From: DATFTF01 sp963825175
GTDB lineage: Bacteria; Acidobacteriota; Thermoanaerobaculia; UBA5066; Gp7-AA6
NCBI GenBank assembly: GCA_963825175.1
Contig: CAWGSA010000002.1
Span: 1,116,001-1,180,000, forward strand
Length of the DNA: 64,000 nucleotides
Direction: 5' to 3'
Below the pieces are notes generated by a model that was given only the letters and a program-made list of their open reading frames with translations, did no database searches and was not told the origin of the DNA. Positions within the stretch are counted from its first letter, which is position 1, and the number at the start of each line of letters is the position of its first letter. Position numbers and translations under genes: made by a program. This document shows, in pieces, positions 52,821 through 63,383 of this stretch.

Positions 52821-54780
<1,960 letters not shown>

Positions 54781-54803
54781 GGAAGTGGAGAAATCCTAAG
54801 GCT

Positions 54804-55567
54804 TCAGGGAGTTCGTGTCAAAAGGGAGACCGCCGGCGACCTCGCCTGGATCTCCTTGACTTTGCCCATGAGCGTGCCGACCTTGAGTTTCGACTTGATC
54901 TGGACCGGGATCTTGCGCTCGTCGTTCGTCAGCCAGAGCACCAGGTTCTTGCCGAGGAGGTTGGCTGCCCTCGCTCCGGGGCTCGACCCGAATCGTGTCG
55001 AAGGAGCCCGCCGGGGTCAGGATCCGCTCGTGGGCCTGGATCTCGACGCGAAGCGCGTTGGCCTGGCGGGAAAAGACCTGCAGCTCGATCGGCTTGTCCG
55101 ACTGCAAGTCGAGCGTGCGGAGGTAATAGACCGACGACAGCGCGTCGAGCGTCGCGTCCAGCAGGGGGCTGGCGACCCCGTCGACCCGCGCGATGCCCTT
55201 TTCGTAGTCGAACTCGGTCTCGCTCGTCGCGAACGCGCTTGCCCTCGACGGTGTGCTTCTCGAACCGCAGCGAGCGAAACGTCTTCGGGTCGACCCACGA
55301 GACCATGTCGTCGCGGACCAGGAAGAGCTTCGAGAGAAAATCGTTGGACAAGGCGGAGAGCTCGAACCGGTAGGTTGTCCGCCCGTTCCACTGGATCTCC
55401 TCGGCGCTCAGCGTCATCTCTCCGCCCACGATGCCGAGGATCGTCATGACGTACCGGAGCCTCTCCCCGAGGAACGTCGGCGCGGCCGGTCTTTCCTCGA
55501 GAATGAGCGGGCGGGCCGATGGCAGAGTCCAGACCAGTGCCGCAAGAAGGATCCGAAAACGCCTCAA
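54804..55567 (-). CDS. DUF3108 periplasmic protein (two apparent frameshifts)
   Basis: The signal peptide and first domain (LRYVMTILGIVGGEMTL, FLSKLFLVRDDMVSWVD) match DUF3108 proteins. The frame then shifts near 55233 (restored reading FATSETEFDYEKG...LQSDKPIEL) and near 54966 (restored reading ANLLGKNLVLWLTNDERKIP) before a stop at 54804. Correcting single extra bases gives about 254 residues with continuous similarity to the family. It is therefore probably one intact gene with sequence errors. The function of DUF3108 is unknown; lipid A-related genes follow. Confidence 0.7.
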
Positions 55568-55600
55568 CGCTCGAAAAACGTCCCCGTTGCTTCGCCTTTC

Positions 55601-56582
55601 TTACGGCCTCACGCAATCCAGGATCCGGGCCGCCTCCGCTTCCACCGGCTCGACGGCGGTCGCGTCATCGTAGCTCATTGCCCATCCGCGATACGGACGG
55701 TTTCGAGCGGGCACGTTGCGCGGCCGAGAAGCGGGGCCGAAGAGCGCGAGCGTCGGGCGTCCGAGCGCGTCGGCCAGGTGGGCCGGTCCGGTGTCTCCGG
55801 CGACGAAGATCGCTGCGGCCTCGATGACGTGCGCGAGCCCGTGCACGTCGAGGAGCGGCACGACCGCGGCCTCCGGCAAGAGCGCGAACAGGCGGTCGCG
55901 CCGGGCCTCGTCGCCCGGCCCCCACGAGATCACCGGTCGGACTCCCCGCGACGATGCCAGCCGACGGGCGAGTTGCGCGTACCGCTCCTCCCCCCACGTC
56001 TTCTCGGGCCTCGCCGCGCCCGGATGATAGAGCGCGAACGGCCGCGGTACCCGGCGGAGGAAGTCGCCGGGCGCGGAGCTGTGTTTTTCCAGAAGGTATC
56101 GGGCGTCGGGAGCTCGCTCGACGATCGGGATCTCGAGCGACTCGAGAAGAAGCAGATTCTGGTCGACCACGTGAACGGCCTGCGGTGAAAGGGGCACCGG
56201 GCGATCGATGAGAATCGCGGAGCCGGGCTCGCGACGGTCCGGCCGGGCCAGCCCGAGAACCGGTGCGGACGCCAGGCGTGCCAGGAGGGCGGACTTCCAG
56301 AGGCCGTGGGCCTCGATGACAACGTCCGGCCGGAAATCCCGCAGCTCTCTGCGGAGCTCTCGCAGGGCGCGGCGGGTGGCGCGGCGCAGCGGGTTCCAGC
56401 GCCAGCGCCGGGTCTCGGCCGACGAACAGACGAGCGATGAAGGGATTTCCCTCGAGCAGGGGCGCGTGCCTCTTCTCCACCAGCCATCCGACCTCGACGC
56501 CGGCTCGGTGGGCGTTGGCCGCCAGGGGGAGCGTGTGGACGATGTCTCCCATGGCCGAGAGACGGACGATCAGGATGCGCAT
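55601..56582 (-). CDS. waaC: LPS heptosyltransferase I-like glycosyltransferase (one apparent frameshift)
   Basis: Family 9 glycosyltransferase: MRILIVRLSAMGDIVHTLP at the start, then after an extra C near 56411 the frame resumes with RWRWNPLRR...DFRPDVVIEAHGLWKSALLA, and the C-terminal half has YHPGAARPEKTWGEERYAQL, FVAGDTGPAHLADALGRP. It adds the first heptose to Kdo. The true start is 56582; an ATG at 56606 adds only array-derived codons (TLNVSRV). It belongs to the LPS core group with the heptose-activation genes upstream. Confidence 0.82.
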
Positions 56583-56587
56583 GACTC

Positions 56588-56674
56588 GTGAAACGTTAAG
56601 CGTCAAACGTCAAACGTGACCCGAGGGCTTGCCTGAACCCATCGCCTTACGTTTCACGTTTCATGTTTGACGGC
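56588..56674. repeat. AAACGTC-type array with inverted arm
   Basis: Left units GTGAAAC/GTCAAAC (56588-56620) face inverted units ACGTTTCA/CATGTTTGA (56645-56674). The stop codon of the heptose adenylyltransferase gene (56661-56663) is inside the right arm, and the apparent upstream extension of waaC is inside the left arm. Confidence 0.75.
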
Positions 56675-57143
56675 TTCGAATCTTCTCGATCACATCCGTC
56701 GTGGCGTGATCCTTGGGGTCCCCGACGATGGCGGTGCGCCCGCCGTAGGCGGCCACGGCCAGGCGTTCCGGAACGTTCTCGGCGGTGTAGTCGGTTCCCT
56801 TGGCGTGGACGTCGGGCGTGAGCTGCCCGATCAATCCGGCCGGTGAATCCTCGTCGAACAGGGTCACCGCGTCGACGCAGGCAAGCGCCGCGACGATCTC
56901 CGCGCGTTCGGACTGCGGCACGATCGGTCGGCCCGGTCCCTTCGCGCGCCTCACCGAGGCGTCGCTGTTGATCCCCACAGCGAGCCAGTCCCCCTGGGCC
57001 CGGGCCGCCTGGAGGTAACGGACGTGCCCGGCGTGGAGCAGGTCGAACGCTCCGTTGGCGAATACGATCGACCGGCCGTGCTGTTTCTTCTCGGCCGCGA
57101 GCGTGAGCAGGGCCTCTCGCGAGAGGATTTTCTCGACCGTCAT
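56661..57143 (-). CDS. D-glycero-beta-D-manno-heptose 1-phosphate adenylyltransferase
   Basis: A 160-residue nucleotidyltransferase corresponding to the C-terminal half of HldE (RfaE domain II). It has VFANGAFDLLHAGHVRYL with the GHV signature, AVGINSDASVRR, and a KGTDYTAEN C-terminal block. It makes ADP-heptose for LPS core. Here it is a separate protein adjacent to the kinase half. The start at 57143 is preferred; ATG at 57182 would add array-derived residues. Confidence 0.92.
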   Translation of the reverse strand: MTVEKILSREALLTLAAEKKQHGRSIVFANGAFDLLHAGHVRYLQAARAQGDWLAVGINSDASVRRAKGPGRPIVPQSERAEIVAALACVDAVTLFDEDSPAGLIGQLTPDVHAKGTDYTAENVPERLAVAAYGGRTAIVGDPKDHATTDVIEKIRSRQT

Positions 57144-57150
57144 GGCTCGG

Positions 57151-57209
57151 GAAGCGTGAAGCGTGAGGCGTGAGGCGAGCAAGGGCCTCGATCCGGTCGC
57201 CTCACGCGA
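57151..57209. repeat. GCGTGAG-type array with inverted arm
   Basis: GAAGCGT/GCGTGAGG units (57151-57180) face an inverted GCCTCACGCG (57199-57208). The stop codon of the heptose kinase gene is at 57202-57204 inside the right arm. Confidence 0.75.
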
Positions 57210-58224
57210 GGAGTGTCCGGTCCGACTCGATCGCGGCTTTCAGCTCCAGCGGCGTCGCCACCGCGGTTCCCATCTTCATGACGACGACGCCGCCGGCGAA
57301 GTTGGCCAGGTAGGCGGCCTCCGGTGCGGAAGCTCCAGCGGCCAGAGCGAGGGAGAAGGTCGCCAGAACCGTGTCGCCCGCTCCCGTGACATCGGCGACC
57401 TGGTCCGTTCCGTGGACCGGGATGAGCCTCGGCGGCTGTCCCTCTTCCAGGAGCGCCATTCCCCGCGATCCGCGTGTGACCAGAACCGTGGAGCATCCGA
57501 CGCGCTCCCTGAGGCTCGTCGCCGCGGCCGTGAGGCTCTCCACCGAATCTCCCAGGCTCGCGCCGGTGCACTCTTCCAGCTCCTCCTCGTTGGGTGTCAC
57601 GGCATCGACGCCGCGGAAGCGGAGCAGGTTGTGCCGGGAGTCGAGAAGAACCGGGGCGCCGGGTTTCATCGCCGCCCGGAGAATGGGCACGGCTCCCGCT
57701 GTCACCGAGCCGTAGCCGTAGTCCGACAGAATCGCGCCGTCGGCTCCCAGGGCTGCGGCGGCGAGCCTCTCCTCCACGCGCCCGAGAACGCCCTCGTCGG
57801 AGGGGAGCGGCTCTTCCATGTCGTACCGGACGATCTGCTGCTTGATCGAGTGCGGGCCACCGCCGAGGATCCGGGTCTTGGTGGGCGTGCGGTAACCCGC
57901 CGCGCAGCACAGGCCGGACACGTCGATACCGCGCTCGGAGAGCACGCGGGTCAAGAGCGCCGCGGACTCGTCCGACCCGATCGCTCCGACCGGGATCGGG
58001 ACGCCCCCGAGCGCCCGTACGTTGGCGGCGGTGTTGCCCGCGCCCCCGGGCAGGTTCTCCTCCTTCCAGAACCGGAGAATGAGGACGGGCGCCTCGCGGC
58101 TGATGCGCTTGGGGTGGCCGTAGACGAAGCGGTCCAGAACGAAGTCCCCCGCCACGACCAGGCGTCGACCGGCCAACGCCGGCAGCAGCGACAGCAGCCG
58201 CTGCCGCGTCACGACGGCCTTCAC
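57202..58224 (-). CDS. D-beta-D-heptose 7-phosphate kinase, PfkB family
   Basis: A 340-residue PfkB kinase corresponding to the N-terminal half of HldE (RfaE domain I). It has LVVAGDFVLDRFVYGHPKRIS, the first PfkB signature GGAGNTAANVRALGG and the catalytic DVTGAGDTVLATF with the anion hole and Asp base. It phosphorylates heptose-7-phosphate in LPS core synthesis. The final codons lie in a short-period array. Confidence 0.93.
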   Translation of the reverse strand: MKAVVTRQRLLSLLPALAGRRLVVAGDFVLDRFVYGHPKRISREAPVLILRFWKEENLPGGAGNTAANVRALGGVPIPVGAIGSDESAALLTRVLSERGIDVSGLCCAAGYRTPTKTRILGGGPHSIKQQIVRYDMEEPLPSDEGVLGRVEERLAAAALGADGAILSDYGYGSVTAGAVPILRAAMKPGAPVLLDSRHNLLRFRGVDAVTPNEEELEECTGASLGDSVESLTAAATSLRERVGCSTVLVTRGSRGMALLEEGQPPRLIPVHGTDQVADVTGAGDTVLATFSLALAAGASAPEAAYLANFAGGVVVMKMGTAVATPLELKAAIESDRTLLA

Positions 58225-58264
58225 CGGACCGGCCCGTCTTGCAGGATCTTCAAATCGCGCGGAT

Positions 58265-58270
58265 TATAAT
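58265..58270 (+). promoter_or_regulatory. Perfect TATAAT -10 box upstream of the HNH gene
   Basis: TATAAT at 58265-58270 is an exact match and sits in a locally AT-rich spot between divergent genes. A transcript would begin near 58277, giving a 25-nt leader to the ATG at 58302. The best -35 candidate (TTGCAG at 58239) is spaced 20 nt away, longer than ideal. Confidence 0.5.
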
Positions 58271-58301
58271 GACGGCCCATCGGGAGAATGACAGAAAGCC
58301 G

Positions 58302-58889
58302 ATGCTCGATTCCCAGGTGCTCGTTCTGAACAGGGTCTTCCAGGCGGTCCAGGTGACCTCCGTCCGCAAGGCCTTCTCCCTCTTTTACAAGGGGCACGTG
58401 CGGGCGGTGCTGCCCGATTACTCGACGTACGAGTGGGAGAACTGGTGCGACATTCCGGTCCAGCCGCACGACGAAGTGGTCCTGACCTCGTCGATGGCGA
58501 TCAAGATCCCCCGGGTGATCGCGCTCAAGGATTTCGACCGCCTTCCCCGTCAGGAAGTGAAGTTCTCCCGTCACAACATCTACATCCGCGACGGGAACCG
58601 CTGCCAGTATTGCGGCCACAAGTTCCCTTCCGCCGAGCTGTCTCTCGATCACGTCATCCCGCTTTCGCGCGGGGGCACTTCCTCGTGGGAGAACGTCGTC
58701 TGCGCGTGCCTGTCCTGTAACGTCAAGAAGGGCAATCGCACGCCCCACGAGGCGTCGATGAAGCTGATCGCCGTCCCCAGGAAACCCAGGTGGCACCCGG
58801 TGGGTCACTTCGGGGCGAGCAAGTTTCATCCTTCCTGGAAGAACTTCCTCGACCTGGCCTACTGGAACACGGAGCTGAAGAGCTCGTAA
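58302..58889 (+). CDS. HNH endonuclease-family protein
   Basis: The 195-residue protein has an N-terminal LDSQVLVLNRVFQAVQV domain seen in stand-alone HNH proteins, and an HNH core: RDGNRCQYCGHKFP (C-x-x-C), LSLDHVIPLSRGG (His base), SWENVVCACLSCNVKKGN (second C-x-x-C and Asn) followed by RTPHEA. The zinc-binding four Cys and the catalytic His are present. ATG at 58302 is supported by the upstream -10 box; an earlier ATG (58269) lies within it. It could be an accessory nuclease or DNA-repair enzyme; no restriction partner is nearby. Confidence 0.88.
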   Translation: MLDSQVLVLNRVFQAVQVTSVRKAFSLFYKGHVRAVLPDYSTYEWENWCDIPVQPHDEVVLTSSMAIKIPRVIALKDFDRLPRQEVKFSRHNIYIRDGNRCQYCGHKFPSAELSLDHVIPLSRGGTSSWENVVCACLSCNVKKGNRTPHEASMKLIAVPRKPRWHPVGHFGASKFHPSWKNFLDLAYWNTELKSS

Positions 58890-58918
58890 GGCGTAAGGCG
58901 TAAAGCGGGAGGCGCAAA
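58887..58918. repeat. GCGTAAG-type short-period array
   Basis: TAAGGCG/GCGTAAA units run from the stop codon of the HNH gene (58887-58889 is itself the first unit) to about 58918, before the convergent heptosyltransferase stop at 58948. Confidence 0.65.
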
Positions 58919-58947
58919 ACGCACGAGCAGCGCCCGTCGCAGATTCC

Positions 58948-59946
58948 TTACCCCGGCTTCCCGCTGATACCCGCCAGTTCCTCCACCGCCCGCAGGGCGT
59001 CTTCCACCCCGATCTCCTTCATGCACTCGTGCCCGAACGGGCAGTCCTTGAGATAACAGGGAGAGCAGAACACGTAGCGGTCGAGGATCCTCGAACGGGC
59101 ACCTGTCGGCGCCGTTCTTCCCGGATCGGTGGGCCCGAAGAACGCGACGACCGGCGTGCCGACCGCGGCAGCGAGATGCATCGCCCCGGAGTCGTTGGCC
59201 ACCACGACGCGGGCCTGCGCCAGGAGAGCCGCGAGCTCGACCGGATCGAGGTCCGACCCGAGAACCGGGAGAGGCGCGCGGGCGGCGGCGCGGATCCAGA
59301 CGGCGAGGCCTTCCTCCCCGGGCCCGATCGCCAGGCCCACGGCCCAACCGGATTCGACGAGGCGGCCCGCGAGAAGGGCGAATCTCTCCGGAGGCCAGCG
59401 CTTGGTCCATCCGAACGCCGCGCCCGGCGCCGCGATCGCCAGGGGCGCCTCTCGGAGGAGCCCGGCGCCGTCGAGCGCGTGGCGTGCGCGATCGGCTGCG
59501 CCGCCGGGGATCGGGAGGCGAGGAGGGTCGGTATCGGGTTCGACACCGCGGGCCGCGAGAAGCGCGTCGTAATCTCGCAGCTGGTGCCCGGTGCGCGGAG
59601 GCGGCGGCGCCGCCAGCGTCAGGAGTGCGCGGCGGTGGTCGGTGTCGTAGCCGATGCGCTCCGGGACGCCTCCCGCCCACGCCAGGAGCGCCGCGCGAAA
59701 GGAGTTGGGCAGAAGCCAGGCTTCATCGAAGCGCTCCCGCCGCACCGCGCCGACATCGGCCGCCCAGTCGGACCTCGCGCGCACCCAGTCGGCGCTCCCT
59801 TCGGCCCGCAGGATCGCCGCCGGACCCTTCGGCGCCAGGACTCCGAGGCGATCGTCGGGGTGGGCCCGCCGCAGCGAACGGAGGAAGGGGATCGCCATCA
59901 CCGAATCCCCGATCCAGTTGGGGGCCACGACCAGACGGGAGGTCAT
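58948..59946 (-). CDS. waaF: LPS heptosyltransferase II-like glycosyltransferase
   Basis: A 332-residue family 9 glycosyltransferase with LVVAPNWIGDSVMAIPFLRSL at the start, the WaaF-type NWIGD motif, a middle APGAAFGWTKRWPPERFA and a C-terminal NDSGAMHLAAAVGTPVVAFFGPTDP donor site. The late CSPCYLKDCPFGHEC block is a Cys cluster found in many WaaF proteins. It adds the second heptose of LPS core. Its start abuts an array region before lpxL. Confidence 0.92.
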   Translation of the reverse strand: MTSRLVVAPNWIGDSVMAIPFLRSLRRAHPDDRLGVLAPKGPAAILRAEGSADWVRARSDWAADVGAVRRERFDEAWLLPNSFRAALLAWAGGVPERIGYDTDHRRALLTLAAPPPPRTGHQLRDYDALLAARGVEPDTDPPRLPIPGGAADRARHALDGAGLLREAPLAIAAPGAAFGWTKRWPPERFALLAGRLVESGWAVGLAIGPGEEGLAVWIRAAARAPLPVLGSDLDPVELAALLAQARVVVANDSGAMHLAAAVGTPVVAFFGPTDPGRTAPTGARSRILDRYVFCSPCYLKDCPFGHECMKEIGVEDALRAVEELAGISGKPG

Positions 59947-59982
59947 GAGAGTGGTGTGGGGAGGCGCCCTGCCTTCGCGATC

Positions 59983-60011
59983 GCCTCACGCCTCACGCCT
60001 CACGCCTCACG
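59983..60011. repeat. GCGTGAG-type perfect tandem array
   Basis: Four almost perfect CCTCACG units (GCGTGAGG on the minus strand) at 59983-60011. The stop codon of lpxL is the array's own TGA (59993-59995), so the last residues DVRREA are array-encoded. Confidence 0.85.
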
Positions 60012-60922
60012 TCTTGGGCCGGTCTCGTGCGCCACCGATTGTGCATCCACAGCCAGGCCGCGGGGTATTTGCGGATCGCCTCCTCGGCCGCGAAAGTGTA
60101 TCGGGCGGTTGCCAGGCGCACGCGTTCCCCGCGGTCGGGAGACGCGGCCTCGAACTCACGGGCCAGGATCGGCTTCTCGAAAGTCAGGCGGTAGCGCCCG
60201 GACCCGAGCGGCCAGGTGAACACCGGGACCACGGCGGCGTCGGTCTTCAATTGCAGCAGCGCCAGGGACGGGGTCGTGGCGGCCAGCCGTCCGAAGAACG
60301 GCACGAAGATCGCTTCCTGGGGCAATACATTCTGATCGATGAGGATGGCCACGGTCTGCCGGTCCCGGATCGCGCGGAGGATCTCGCGGGCCGCGTTTCT
60401 CTTTTCGATCAGGCGGTTGCCGAAGCGCGTCCGCCGGCGCGCGAGCTCCTGCTCCAGGAGCGGATTGTCCAAAGGCCTCACCACCGACGAGATCGGCTCA
60501 CCGAGCAAGCCCGCCCGGACCGCGCCGATTTCCCAGCTTCCGAAGTGAGCCGAGAGGAGGAAGACGCCCTTGCCCCGCCGCCGGGCGTCCTCCAGATGGT
60601 CGACGCCCTCCACGGCGACGCGCTGCTCGATTTGCTCGCGCGTGAAAGCGGAGGACTCGACGAATTCCATGAACGTCTCGCCGAACCGGCCCACGCATTC
60701 GCGGGCGATCGCGCCGCGTTCCTCCGGGCTCTTCCGAGGGAACGCCGCGGCGAGGTTGTCCCGCAGGATGCGCCGCCGCGAGCCCGCGAATACGAAGAAG
60801 AGCCGACCTGCCCATCGGCCGAAGGCCGCGGCCGAGCCGGCCGGCAGGGCTCCCAGGAGTCCCGCCACGAGCCGAAACAGAGCCCATTCCCCGCGATGCC
60901 TCCAGACCGACCGAGACTTCAT
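59993..60922 (-). CDS. lpxL: Lauroyl/myristoyl acyltransferase of lipid A, LpxL/HtrB family
   Basis: A 309-residue membrane-associated acyltransferase with an N-terminal hydrophobic segment, H-x4-E in SAHFGSWEIGAV (the catalytic H-x4-D/E motif), IDQNVLPQEAIFVPFFG and PVFTWPLGSGRYRLTF acceptor-pocket blocks. It adds a secondary acyl chain to Kdo2-lipid A. Its ATG overlaps the lpxK stop, so waaA, lpxK and lpxL form one translationally coupled operon. Confidence 0.93.
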   Translation of the reverse strand: MKSRSVWRHRGEWALFRLVAGLLGALPAGSAAAFGRWAGRLFFVFAGSRRRILRDNLAAAFPRKSPEERGAIARECVGRFGETFMEFVESSAFTREQIEQRVAVEGVDHLEDARRRGKGVFLLSAHFGSWEIGAVRAGLLGEPISSVVRPLDNPLLEQELARRRTRFGNRLIEKRNAAREILRAIRDRQTVAILIDQNVLPQEAIFVPFFGRLAATTPSLALLQLKTDAAVVPVFTWPLGSGRYRLTFEKPILAREFEAASPDRGERVRLATARYTFAAEEAIRKYPAAWLWMHNRWRTRPAQDVRREA

Positions 60923-61941
60923 GATGGAACCGAGGTCTTCTCGAGCATCTTCTTCAGAAAGGGGAAGAATTCCTCTTCCTGAACGTCCACCGCCAGTCGC
61001 ACGGTCGCGATCGGGAGGGCCAGCCTTCCGGCCAGCTTGACGGCGTCTTTCTCCGTCGTGACGACCCAGGAGCTTCCCGTCCGCTCGGCCGCTCGTCGGA
61101 TGCGCTCGAGATCCCGCGCGCGGTAGCGGTGGTGGTCGCGAAAAACGAGGGTCTCTTCGGCCACGAGGTCCAGTTCGGCCAGAGAGGCCGCAAACGTCGT
61201 CGGCCGGGCCACGCCGCAAACGGCGACCAGGCGCCGCGCGGCCAGCATGGAGGCGTCGATGGGAGAGCCGTCGGTGTCGAGCAGCCCCGCGGCGTGGATC
61301 CTCGCGGTGAACACCGGAGCACGCGGATTCCATCGCACGACCGTGTCGCGGGAAAGCGCGGTGGGCCGCCCCGCGGAGACGCGGGTGAAGACGAACGCGT
61401 CCGCGCGCTCCAGGGCCGAGAGCGGCTCGCGCAGCCGGCCGGCCGGAGGAAACCGCCCGCCGCCGAACGGATCCGCGGCGTCGAGCAGCAGCAGGTTCGC
61501 GTCGCGCCGGACCGACAGGTGTTGGTAGCCGTCGTCCAGGAGGTACAGATCCGCGCCGAGGCCCCCGGCGCATCGTGCCGCTTCGACCCGCCGCTTCGCG
61601 ACGACGACCAGGACGCCGGGCAGGTGGCGCGCGAGCTCCACGGGCTCGTCCCCTCCTCGATCCGGCGAGACGAGCGGGCCGTCGCCGCGCGAGACGACGA
61701 CGACGCCCCGGCTGTTTCTTCCGTAGCCGCGGGACAGGATCGCCGGACGGCGACCTTCGAATCGGAAACGGCGGGCCAGGAACTCGATGAACGGCGTCTT
61801 GCCGCTTCCCCCCATCGTGAGGTTCCCCACCGAGATGACGGGTGCGCCGAGGTCGTGCGACGCGGAGCGGCCCGTGGCATACCGCCGGGCACGGGCCTCG
61901 AGGAGGCGCGCGTAAAGGGAGGACAGGGGTGAGAGGCTCAC
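60919..61941 (-). CDS. lpxK: Tetraacyldisaccharide 4'-kinase, GTG start
   Basis: LpxK phosphorylates the lipid A disaccharide at the 4' position. The 340-residue protein begins SLSPLSSLYARLLEARARRY from a GTG that overlaps the waaA stop (GTGA), then has the P-loop GNLTMGGSGKT, ILSRGYGR, and DLYLLDDGYQHLSVRRDANLLLLD, all specific to LpxK. The gene is longer upstream in frame, but those codons lie in waaA. Complete. Confidence 0.94.
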   Translation of the reverse strand: MSLSPLSSLYARLLEARARRYATGRSASHDLGAPVISVGNLTMGGSGKTPFIEFLARRFRFEGRRPAILSRGYGRNSRGVVVVSRGDGPLVSPDRGGDEPVELARHLPGVLVVVAKRRVEAARCAGGLGADLYLLDDGYQHLSVRRDANLLLLDAADPFGGGRFPPAGRLREPLSALERADAFVFTRVSAGRPTALSRDTVVRWNPRAPVFTARIHAAGLLDTDGSPIDASMLAARRLVAVCGVARPTTFAASLAELDLVAEETLVFRDHHRYRARDLERIRRAAERTGSSWVVTTEKDAVKLAGRLALPIATVRLAVDVQEEEFFPFLKKMLEKTSVPS

Positions 61942-63239
61942 CGGGCGGCTCGATGAGCGCCGCCGCGCCGCAGAAGGGGCAGGACGAGGCCGACGGTCGA
62001 CTCCGCGGCGCCGCGGTTTCGGCCGACGAATGCCCGCGCCCGCTCGCCGCGATCCCTGGTCCCTTCGCGATCCGCCAGGCGCGACGCGATCCATGCCTCG
62101 AGCCCGCCGGAGTCCGGCACCGGTGAAAGGAATCCCTCGTCTTCGCCCCGGCGCGCGATCTCTCGAAAGTGCTCCATGTGCGGTCCGGTGGCGACGGGCA
62201 CGCCCTGGGCCCAGGCTTCGATCGGATTGTGGCCGCCGGTCGGGACGAGGCTTCCCCCCACGAACGCCAGCGAAGCCTCTCCATACAGAGACGCCAGCTC
62301 TCCGATCGAATCGAGCAGATACACGGGAGATCGGGCAACCGGGCGATCGGGTGATCGGGTCGTCGAACCCGGATCGGAACCGCGGGAGCGGCGAACGGCC
62401 TGGAACCCGGCTCGTTCGATGAGAGCGGCGACTTCCTCGAAACGCTCCGGGCGGCGGGGCGCGAGAACGAGGAGAGAGCGCTCTGCCAACGGTCTCCACG
62501 CCTCGAGCACCGCGGTCTCCTCTCCCGCGCCGGTCGAGGCCGCAACGACGATCGGATTCCCGGCGGCCAGGTCCTTCAATCGCGCCGCGTCGGCAAACGG
62601 AGGGGGTGTTGGAAGGTCGTACTTGATGTTGCCGGTCACGTGGACGCGATCGGCCGGCGCCCCCAGGGCGCGGATCCGCCCGGCATCCTCCTCGCTCTGC
62701 ATGGCGAAGAGAGAGATGCGGCCCAGGGTCTGGGCCACGAAACGGCGAGCCAGGCGGTAGCGCCGGAAGGATCGCGTGGAGAGGCGTCCGTTGACGAGGG
62801 CCACGGGAATGCCCCGGTCTCCGGCCCGCGACAGGAACAGGGGCCAGATCTCTGTCTCCGTCAGCAGCACCAGGCCGGGCCGGACCGCGGAAAGAGCCGC
62901 CTCCACCGGTCCGGCCAGGTCCAGCGGAAAGGTGAAGACGCGCGTCGGATCGACGGAGAGGCGCTGTGCGAGGCTGCGCCCGGCCGCGGTGGTCACGGAG
63001 AGGCCGAGCGGCACGTCCGGGGCCTGGCGCGCGAGCGCGCCCACGAGATTGCGGGCCACGCCGACCTCACCCACCGAAACCGCGTGGATCCAGACGCCTC
63101 CGGCCAGGTTCGGATAGGGGCCCTTGCCCAATCGCCCGCGAACGTCCCCCAGGCGGCGCCGTCCGGTCAGGGACCGCAGCAGGGCGTAAGGCGAGTACGC
63201 TATGAGGGCAAGGATGGACAGAGGGCGATAGAGGAACAT
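61938..63239 (-). CDS. waaA: 3-deoxy-D-manno-octulosonic acid (Kdo) transferase
   Basis: A 433-residue membrane-associated family 30 glycosyltransferase. It begins MFLYRPLSILALIAY at 63239 (an ATG at 63287 adds array-derived codons), then IHAVSVGEVGVA with the catalytic Glu, LSVTTAAGR, ETEIWP, NGRLSTRSF, GNIKYD, FVGGSLVPTGGHNPIEA. It transfers Kdo to lipid A. A stretch of about 20 residues (RGSDPGSTTRSPDRPVARSP) between conserved blocks is encoded by a short-period array, an in-frame insertion. Confidence 0.93.
   Translation of the reverse strand: MFLYRPLSILALIAYSPYALLRSLTGRRRLGDVRGRLGKGPYPNLAGGVWIHAVSVGEVGVARNLVGALARQAPDVPLGLSVTTAAGRSLAQRLSVDPTRVFTFPLDLAGPVEAALSAVRPGLVLLTETEIWPLFLSRAGDRGIPVALVNGRLSTRSFRRYRLARRFVAQTLGRISLFAMQSEEDAGRIRALGAPADRVHVTGNIKYDLPTPPPFADAARLKDLAAGNPIVVAASTGAGEETAVLEAWRPLAERSLLVLAPRRPERFEEVAALIERAGFQAVRRSRGSDPGSTTRSPDRPVARSPVYLLDSIGELASLYGEASLAFVGGSLVPTGGHNPIEAWAQGVPVATGPHMEHFREIARRGEDEGFLSPVPDSGGLEAWIASRLADREGTRDRGERARAFVGRNRGAAESTVGLVLPLLRRGGAHRAAR
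62324..62376. repeat. GATCGGGT-type array inside the waaA coding sequence
   Basis: Degenerate GGGCGATC/GGGTGATC units occur in frame within waaA, encoding a Ser/Pro/Arg-rich loop. The same unit family lies upstream of the gene (63241-63290) and elsewhere in the window. The reading frame stays open through the array. Confidence 0.75.
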
Positions 63240-63240
63240 G

Positions 63241-63290
63241 GTCCAATCGGCGGATCGGGTGATGGATGGATCGGGTGATCGACTCAATGG
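63241..63290. repeat. GATCGGGT-type array upstream of waaA
   Basis: GGATCGG/GGTGATGG units (63241-63290) immediately precede the waaA start and could be read as extra N-terminal codons, which argues that 63239 is the real start. Confidence 0.7.
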
Positions 63291-63344
63291 AGAGGCATTC
63301 CGCTCAAATCACCCGTTCGCCCGACCGCAACTCGCCCGATTCAC

Positions 63345-63373
63345 TTGCTCTAACCGCTTCAAGACTTTACCAT
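63345..63373 (+). promoter_or_regulatory. Candidate sigma-70 promoter of the sigma-factor gene
   Basis: TTGCTC (63345-63350) and TACCAT (63368-63373) are separated by exactly 17 nt and lie 11 nt upstream of the ATG. The matches to TTGACA and TATAAT are moderate (3/6 and 4/6). A start near 63380 would leave an almost leaderless transcript. Confidence 0.35.
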
Positions 63374-63383
63374 CCAACAGGTT

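Noticed and set aside
59983..60011. Possible CRISPR array
   Set aside because: Units are only 7 nt with no spacers, and no cas gene is present; it belongs to the short-period array class.
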